Shown piece after piece: positions 56,209-60,654 of a stretch of DNA of 60,654 nt (positions are counted from its first letter, which is position 1; each line of letters opens with the position of its first letter). The translations under genes were made by a program, and so were the position numbers. This DNA is from Flammeovirga sp. EKP202. Its GTDB lineage: Bacteria; Bacteroidota; Bacteroidia; Cytophagales; Flammeovirgaceae. Location: NCBI RefSeq assembly GCF_014534745.1, contig NZ_JACVVP010000046.1:1-60654 (forward strand), in the 5' to 3' direction. The notes under the pieces were generated by a model, which was given only the letters and a program-made list of their open reading frames with translations, made no database searches and was not told where the DNA came from.

Positions 56209-57498
56209 ATGAAAAAAACATATTATATATTCTCTGTCATTTGCGGTTTATTATTAACTATTACTGCATCTGCACAGGTCCCATCTCCTGCCAAAGCCCA
56301 AAACAAAGGAATTATTCTAAAAGGGGGCGAAATTCATGATGGAAATGGAAACGTTTTTCCAAATGCTACCATTGCATTTAATGAAGGAAAAATCACATTC
56401 ATTGGTAACAACTTCTCTGATGACAGCTATGAAGTAATTGATATTTCAGGACAAAAGGTATACCCTGGTTTTGTATTACCTACCTCAGAATTGGGCTTGG
56501 TTGAAATTGAAGCAGTAAGTGCTTCCAACGACAATTATGAAACAGGGAAAATTAACCCCGAAGTACGTTCTGTCATTGCATTCAATACCGACTCCCATGT
56601 CATTCCAACCGTAAGAAGTAATGGGGTCTTAGTGGAGCAAGTAATGCCCAAAGGTGGTATTTTCTCTGGTCGATCTTCCATTGTTCAATTAGATGCTTGG
56701 AACTGGGAAGATGCTCTCATTAAAGAAAATGATGGTCAGCATCTACACTGGCCTAGCAAATACTACAGTCACTCATGGACAAGTCCTGAAAAAGGATTAA
56801 TTATATCGAAAAGTTATCATCAGCAAGTGGCTTTGATTGAGAAAACTTTAATGGATGCGGAAGCATATAGTCAAGGCAAACCTACTGCCGTTCCTGATTT
56901 TCCATTGGAAGCAATGAGAGGGCTTTTCTCAGGTGAAGAACAATTATTCATCCATGTAGATGAAGCTAAAAGTATTGTAGAAGCTATACAGTTAGTTCAG
57001 AAGTACAATATCAAAAAAGTAGTCATTGTAGGAGGTGCCGACGCTTGGCTTGTAACAGATTTCTTAAAATCGAACAACATTTCTATCCTGATGACTGACG
57101 TACATCGCTTACCAGTCCGTGAACAAGATGATGTTGATTTACCCTACAAAAGAGCAAAAATGCTACAAGATGCGGGCTTGACTATAGGACTTACACATTC
57201 TAGTCCATCCAATTCCAGAAACTTACCTTTCTACGCAGGAACTGTAGTCGCTTATGGTGTAGACAAGGAAGATGCATTGAAAATGATTACTTCCAACACT
57301 GCCCAAATTCTTGGTATTGATGATCAATACGGAAGCCTTCAAGTAGGTAAATCGGCCACTCTTATTGTCAGTCAAGGTGATGTATTGGACATGAGAACAA
57401 GTAAAATCATCCATGCATTTATCGATGGAAGACAACTTGACTTAAACAACAAACACAGTATGTTGTATAAGAAGTTTAAAGAAAAATATGATGAATAA
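56209..57498 (+). CDS. Exported amidohydrolase-like protein lacking HxH
   Basis: A 429-residue protein with a signal peptide (about 1-23, ending ITASAQ). The sandwich domain and barrel of the amidohydrolase family are recognisable (GQKVYPGFVLP, GLTHSSPSNSRNLPFYAGT, ALKMITSNTAQILGIDDQYGSLQVGKSATLIV), but the HxH after strand 1 is replaced by LPTSELG. It therefore resembles the first, degenerate half of the gene upstream. It probably acts as a partner subunit of that protein. The pair forms an operon ending in a hairpin. Confidence 0.85.
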   Translation: MKKTYYIFSVICGLLLTITASAQVPSPAKAQNKGIILKGGEIHDGNGNVFPNATIAFNEGKITFIGNNFSDDSYEVIDISGQKVYPGFVLPTSELGLVEIEAVSASNDNYETGKINPEVRSVIAFNTDSHVIPTVRSNGVLVEQVMPKGGIFSGRSSIVQLDAWNWEDALIKENDGQHLHWPSKYYSHSWTSPEKGLIISKSYHQQVALIEKTLMDAEAYSQGKPTAVPDFPLEAMRGLFSGEEQLFIHVDEAKSIVEAIQLVQKYNIKKVVIVGGADAWLVTDFLKSNNISILMTDVHRLPVREQDDVDLPYKRAKMLQDAGLTIGLTHSSPSNSRNLPFYAGTVVAYGVDKEDALKMITSNTAQILGIDDQYGSLQVGKSATLIVSQGDVLDMRTSKIIHAFIDGRQLDLNNKHSMLYKKFKEKYDE

Positions 57499-57550
57499 CA
57501 TTGGTTTATTCTGTTATTCATGAGCACACATTAGTGATTGAATATAAAGG

Positions 57551-57588
57551 CACCATCATCAATGCTTGAAAAGGTATTTTTGATGGTG
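57551..57588 (+). terminator. Terminator of the amidohydrolase pair
   Basis: An 8-bp stem (CACCATCA at 57551-57558, complement at 57581-57588) with a T-rich loop side and TTTCTCT after it. It lies between convergent genes and may work on both strands. Confidence 0.6.
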
Positions 57589-57617
57589 TTTCTCTAAAAA
57601 ACACATACCGTTGCCGA

Positions 57618-58262
57618 TTATATCATAGATATTCCTATGAAATTTATTATCATGTGAGATAGAATACTATATTTCATACTATATTTTATTCTAATAAAGG
57701 ACAAAAGATAACCAAGCATAAAAATTGATGAAAGATAACTTATAATATATGGAATGAATGTAAAGCGAAGTTGATTATCAGAAAGGTTATTTAAATGCAT
57801 AAATGCAAATATTATCAGAGATGCTTTAAAAATATATTCCTTATTAAAAGTCACATCTAAAGGAATTAGTTTATCAAATAGGATAAACAAAAGAATGGAG
57901 ACTGAAACTAATAAAAGTAACTTTATCAATAAATTAATTTCGAAATTACTACTTCCTATAATTATTATTAAATAAGAGATAAATAACGCCAAGGACAATA
58001 TAATATTAGACCTTTTAAAACTTAAACAATATCTAAAAATAAACTCTTCAATGACTGGGATAAGTGTCATGCCTAAAACCTTTTGAGTTAAAGTCATATC
58101 TCCTCTCATTACATTTTCTGATAAATCTCCCTGAAGAATATAACTTATACCATTTGTAATAGCATTCAAACAAAATATAGCAATTACTATATAAACTATT
58201 GTTAATGGTAAGTATTGTTTTTCTAATGAATCAATTTGAGAATATTTAAGCCCTTTAATCAT
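57618..58262 (-). CDS. CPBP (Abi/CAAX-type) intramembrane metalloprotease
   Basis: A 214-residue protein with about six to seven membrane segments and all three CPBP motifs: EExxxR as Glu72-Glu73-Arg77 (IEEFIFRY), FxxxH as Phe152-His156 (FAFMH), and HxxxN as His203-Asn207 (SHMIINF). These are glutamyl-type intramembrane proteases; in lactic acid bacteria, members next to bacteriocin genes (Abi proteins) give self-immunity. It is the last gene of a minus-strand stretch that begins with three double-glycine peptides. This suggests immunity or peptide processing, which is an inference from context. Confidence 0.85.
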   Translation of the reverse strand: MIKGLKYSQIDSLEKQYLPLTIVYIVIAIFCLNAITNGISYILQGDLSENVMRGDMTLTQKVLGMTLIPVIEEFIFRYCLSFKRSNIILSLALFISYLIIIIGSSNFEINLLIKLLLLVSVSILLFILFDKLIPLDVTFNKEYIFKASLIIFAFMHLNNLSDNQLRFTFIPYIISYLSSIFMLGYLLSFIRIKYSMKYSILSHMIINFIGISMI

Positions 58263-58375
58263 TTTTTATAAGTATGAATTTGAATATGATGAAAACGACA
58301 ATACTATTTCAAACTACTTTGATATTCCTACATAGCTATCTATAAGAAATATATTTAAAGCAAGACTTCTCCTTT

Positions 58376-58383
58376 CAAATATA
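58376..58383 (-). promoter_or_regulatory. Candidate -7 box of the CPBP protease gene
   Basis: TATATTTG on the minus strand fits TANNTTTG, 113 bases before the start. The nearest TTG (58409-58411) is 25 bases away, longer than usual, so the promoter is tentative. It would let the protease be expressed apart from the peptide operon. Confidence 0.3.
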
Positions 58384-58430
58384 AAGAAGAAGAAAAATAA
58401 AGTTTTAGCAATCTTTCATTTAACTATGTT

Positions 58431-59042
58431 TTATTTAGTAGCTTTTTCTGTCTTTAATTCTGAGGTGGAATTTCCAATGAATATTGTATTATCACTATTC
58501 CATAATCTTGATGTTGAGATTCCAATTTGTATGAGGTAATCTGAAAAGGCAAAGTCTCCCTTTGAAAAAGAATAATTACAAACTAATACAGGAATAGTAA
58601 AAAAGTATAATTCGATATTGTGATATTTTATTGCAAAGAATATACATACTAAACTAATTAGAATAAAAGGTAACATTGAAATGAATAAATATTCGTACCC
58701 ATTTAGTTTGCTTGCCCGTGTTGTAACATAAAAAATCATTTGTTTTTCTACTTTTCCAAAATACACATCTCGTCTTCCTAGTATTAAATAACCTAAGTAA
58801 TGTATCACCTCATGAATAAAAATAAGTATAGAAAATGAAAAAAAAATGGACACTCCAAATAAAAATAAAGGTAAATACTTTTGATGATAACAATTTAGAA
58901 GCACATTAATAATGATAAAAATTAGCAGGAATAGCTGAATATATTCCACAAATAAATAAATTTTCAGAAGCACTCCTTTTTTCTTAAGTTGGTCATTGAT
59001 AAAAGAATGAACCTCTGAATGTCTTATTTCACGCATATACAT
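58431..59042 (-). CDS. HExxH membrane peptidase, DUF3267/M50-like
   Basis: A 203-residue protein with four or five membrane segments. The zinc-binding motif HEVIH (77-81) lies inside a membrane helix (SILIFIHEVIHYLGYLILG), as in site-2-type proteases and DUF3267 proteins. A later acidic segment, KGDFAFSDYLIQIG, may give the third ligand. The start is either 59042 or the ATG two codons on. It lies 73 bases after the last double-glycine peptide gene but beyond a strong terminator, so it depends on read-through or its own promoter. A role in peptide maturation, release or immunity is inferred. Confidence 0.7.
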   Translation of the reverse strand: MYMREIRHSEVHSFINDQLKKKGVLLKIYLFVEYIQLFLLIFIIINVLLNCYHQKYLPLFLFGVSIFFSFSILIFIHEVIHYLGYLILGRRDVYFGKVEKQMIFYVTTRASKLNGYEYLFISMLPFILISLVCIFFAIKYHNIELYFFTIPVLVCNYSFSKGDFAFSDYLIQIGISTSRLWNSDNTIFIGNSTSELKTEKATK

Positions 59043-59066
59043 TTCAATATTTACTAAGAATAAAAA

Positions 59067-59108
59067 AAACAGGTAAAACTATATTATATTGTCAAGTTTT
59101 ACCTGTTT
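59067..59108 (-). terminator. Strong terminator of the double-glycine peptide operon
   Basis: A perfect 14-bp stem (59067-59080 with 59095-59108) with a 14-base loop, followed on the minus strand by a run of eight T. It starts 7 bases after the last peptide stop and ends 25 bases before the peptidase gene start. Confidence 0.9.
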
Positions 59109-59114
59109 GTTTAA

Positions 59115-59267
59115 TTAATAAAAAGCTTTGTATAACAAATAAAAACCTCCTACAACAGCAAAACCTATAGCTGCACTTCCTAGTGCTATTCCACTAAGGG
59201 CCATTAATCCCAATACAAGCTCTCCTCCATTTGTATTCTGAAGTTCATTTAAATCTAAGTCTTTCAT
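59115..59267 (-). CDS. Double-glycine leader bacteriocin-like peptide 1
   Basis: A 50-residue peptide. I start it at 59267 (MKDLDLNELQNTNGG), not at a longer upstream reading that overlaps the neighbouring gene. Cleavage after Gly15 would leave 35 very hydrophobic residues (ELVLGLMALSGIALG and so on) with a GxxxG motif (GIALG) and an aromatic end, LLYKAFY. The leader pattern (L..L..EL...GG) and size match the class IIb bacteriocin-like family found in Bacteroidota. It is the last of three such genes, 13 bases after peptide 2. Confidence 0.8.
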   Translation of the reverse strand: MKDLDLNELQNTNGGELVLGLMALSGIALGSAAIGFAVVGGFYLLYKAFY

Positions 59268-59280
59268 GATAATTTCAAGT

Positions 59281-59436
59281 TTAATAATAATATGCAATTC
59301 CTCCCGCCATTCCAAGAATAAAACCAGAAGACGCTGTGATAGCAACAATTTCAGCTGAAATGTAAAGTGTTCCTATCAATATCGGTACAAATCCACCATT
59401 GACTTGTACCATTTCATTAGTCGTTAAATCAATCAT
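59281..59436 (-). CDS. Double-glycine leader bacteriocin-like peptide 2
   Basis: A 51-residue peptide, too short for usual gene callers. The leader MIDLTTNEMVQVNGG is followed by a 36-residue core that starts FVPILIGTLYIS, has GxxxG (GFILG) and ends GGIAYYY. The core is clearly related to that of peptide 3 (FVPI[IL][IV]G.L[YF]IS). The gene starts 3 bases after the peptide 3 stop and ends 13 bases before the peptide 1 start, so the three are one operon. Confidence 0.8.
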   Translation of the reverse strand: MIDLTTNEMVQVNGGFVPILIGTLYISAEIVAITASSGFILGMAGGIAYYY

Positions 59437-59439
59437 TTG

Positions 59440-59604
59440 TTATTGAAAAAAGTACTTGTAACCAATACCCATACCTGTTAAAAGTCCTCCAGTTATTACT
59501 GAACCAACAACAGCTTCTGAAATAAATAAGCCACCGACAATTATAGGCACGAAGCCCCCGTTAGTTTCACGAACTTCATCAAGTTCTAATTCCTGAAATT
59601 TCAT
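59440..59604 (-). CDS. Double-glycine leader bacteriocin-like peptide 3
   Basis: A 54-residue peptide, the first gene of the operon. The leader MKFQELELDEVRETNGG has the acidic, Leu-rich pattern recognised by peptidase-containing ABC transporters. The 37-residue core begins FVPIIVGGLFIS, contains GLLTG (GxxxG) and ends YKYFFQ. It is the likely partner of peptide 2 in a two-peptide pore, or one of a set of three. No cysteines or other modification sites stand out. It starts without a Shine-Dalgarno site, as is usual here. Confidence 0.82.
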   Translation of the reverse strand: MKFQELELDEVRETNGGFVPIIVGGLFISEAVVGSVITGGLLTGMGIGYKYFFQ

Positions 59605-59730
59605 AATAATTAGTTTTCAGTTTATACCTACTCTAAAAATATTGTTCCACTTTTAATTTTCGGCATCCTTAAAAGCAGATCATCAAATAGTTAGCTAGCT
59701 TTATTTTGATATTGTAAAAGTATTGACTAC

Positions 59731-59751
59731 CACGGAAAAAAAACTTCCGTG
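59731..59751 (-). terminator. Hairpin after the TolC-like gene
   Basis: A 7-bp stem (CACGGAA at 59731-59737, complement at 59745-59751) with T-rich loop bases on the minus strand, 7 bases after the TolC-like stop. It probably separates that gene from the peptide operon. Confidence 0.5.
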
Positions 59752-59757
59752 AGAAAA

Positions 59758-60600
59758 TTATTTTAATATTTCTCCAGAAATTTTTAATAAACGTACTTGT
59801 GATAAAATCAATTCATATTGTGCAGTGAAATAATTTAGAGAAGCATTCATATAGCTGTTTTGTACTTGACGGAAATCAAAAACTGATATACTCCCTAAAT
59901 CCAATTGCTCTTTTGACAATTGAAGATTTTCTTCCGCTGACTTTTGACTGAGATAGCCAATTCTTACTTTTTCTTGGTTATAATGATAATTAGAGAAAAG
60001 CTGATGAAATTCTTTTTTTAACTCTAGCTTTTTCTTCTTCTGCTCTAATTGCTTTTTATGGAATTGGATTTTCGAAGATTGTATCTTTCTCTCATTTTGG
60101 CCTCCATTAAAAACAGGTACAGTAACATTGATTCCTATAAAACCTCCATATAAATACCCCTTATTCGTTTGAGTGATTAGTTCTCCTTCAATAGTGGGGT
60201 AATCTGCTGTCAACCAATTAAGATTGCCTTGATAAGCTGATTCCAATGAAACGGTAGGTATTTTATTGGTCTTACTTAATTGTACATTAACTTGTTGCTG
60301 CTTCAATTGTGTATTAATAACCCCCAATTGATTGTTTTGAGTATTGACCTTGTCAAAAACACTAGAAGCTGATAATTCTAAAGTTGGAACTTCTAAACTA
60401 TCGGTAAGTTGATAGGGAGTGTTTATATCCTCTTCCCCTAAGATATAATTTAGTTGTTGGAGATCACTTTCAACCTTTAGCTTCTGATCTACTAGGTTTA
60501 TAGAATCTGTAAAATATGTGGTCTTTTCTCTCGTTAATTCAAACTTTGAGTTTTCACCAAGTTGAACACCTTTCTCTATGAAGCTATTTAAAAATAGATC
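59758..60600 (-). pseudogene. TolC-like outer-membrane efflux protein, 5' part broken or missing
   Basis: An open frame of about 280 codons reads as the C-terminal two thirds of a TolC-family protein (outer-membrane channel of type I secretion or efflux). It has the first-repeat end FIEKGVQLGENSKFELTREK, LNYILGEE, the second-repeat GINVTVPVFNGGQN, and the closing LSKEQLDLGSISVFDFRQVQ. The frame is cut by TAA at 60601-60603, preceded by a readable CNTKY; a second TAA lies at 60652-60654, and the other two frames also have stops there. There is no ATG in the usable 5' part. This is best read as a truncated or frameshifted gene; a sequence error cannot be excluded. Confidence 0.7.
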
Positions 60601-60654
60601 TTAATATTTCGTATTGCATTTAGAAATAAAAGTCTGAAAGGAGATATTTAATTA

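Noticed and set aside
59268-59348. Longer N-terminus for bacteriocin-like peptide 1
   Set aside because: It overlaps the end of peptide 2 and does not fit the double-glycine leader, which begins at 59267.
1-60654. CRISPR arrays, tRNA genes, intact insertion sequences, prophage
   Set aside because: No regular spaced repeats, cloverleaf candidates, transposase or phage genes were seen on either strand.

Overview
The window is AT-rich bacterial DNA from the phylum Bacteroidota, most likely a Cytophagales/Flammeovirga-like marine organism; the family is a guess. The evidence is four SusC/SusD pairs, a GWxTD protein, TonB-dependent receptors with N-terminal carboxypeptidase-regulatory domains, starts without Shine-Dalgarno sites, and promoters of the TTG/TANNTTTG type. 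I found no tRNA gene, CRISPR array or intact insertion sequence.

Layout. Bases 1-557 carry three tandem promoters firing leftward, probably the leader of an rRNA operon just off the left edge. Bases 558-30245 are mostly housekeeping: a multi-PAS histidine kinase, an aldo/keto reductase coupled to a Kir-type potassium channel, uvrC, a divergent transglycosylase, a DUF2911 protein, hisB, a GWxTD protein, marC, aroA-lipB, a TerB-like protein, a UDP-glucuronate decarboxylase, a YciO-type protein and a GNAT. An AraC regulator, a TonB receptor and a secreted tyrosine phosphatase form a probable nutrient-response locus. Then come rdgB, a membrane protein, hemC-nuoB-nuoC, an ArsR regulator with an RNA methylase, a lipoprotein and guaA. 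Strong hairpin terminators separate most units.

Bases 30553-51078 hold four consecutive SusC/SusD outer-membrane uptake pairs, all on the minus strand, with no hydrolase or sigma/anti-sigma pair beside them. Pairs 3 and 4 are close paralogues. A 1 kb gene-poor stretch with possible coding remnants follows, then a TIGR01777 epimerase and two secreted amidohydrolases, of which only one catalytic half looks intact.

Bases 57618-60654 are the most interesting part. Three tiny genes encode peptides of 50-54 residues, each with a double-glycine leader followed by a hydrophobic, GxxxG-containing core, as in class IIb bacteriocins. Two of them are too short to be called routinely. They form one operon ending at a strong terminator. 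Downstream are an HExxH membrane peptidase and a CPBP (Abi) membrane protease with all its motifs, candidates for maturation or self-immunity. Upstream is a TolC-like outer-membrane channel gene whose 5' part is missing or broken by an in-frame stop. A peptidase-containing ABC transporter would be expected off the right edge.
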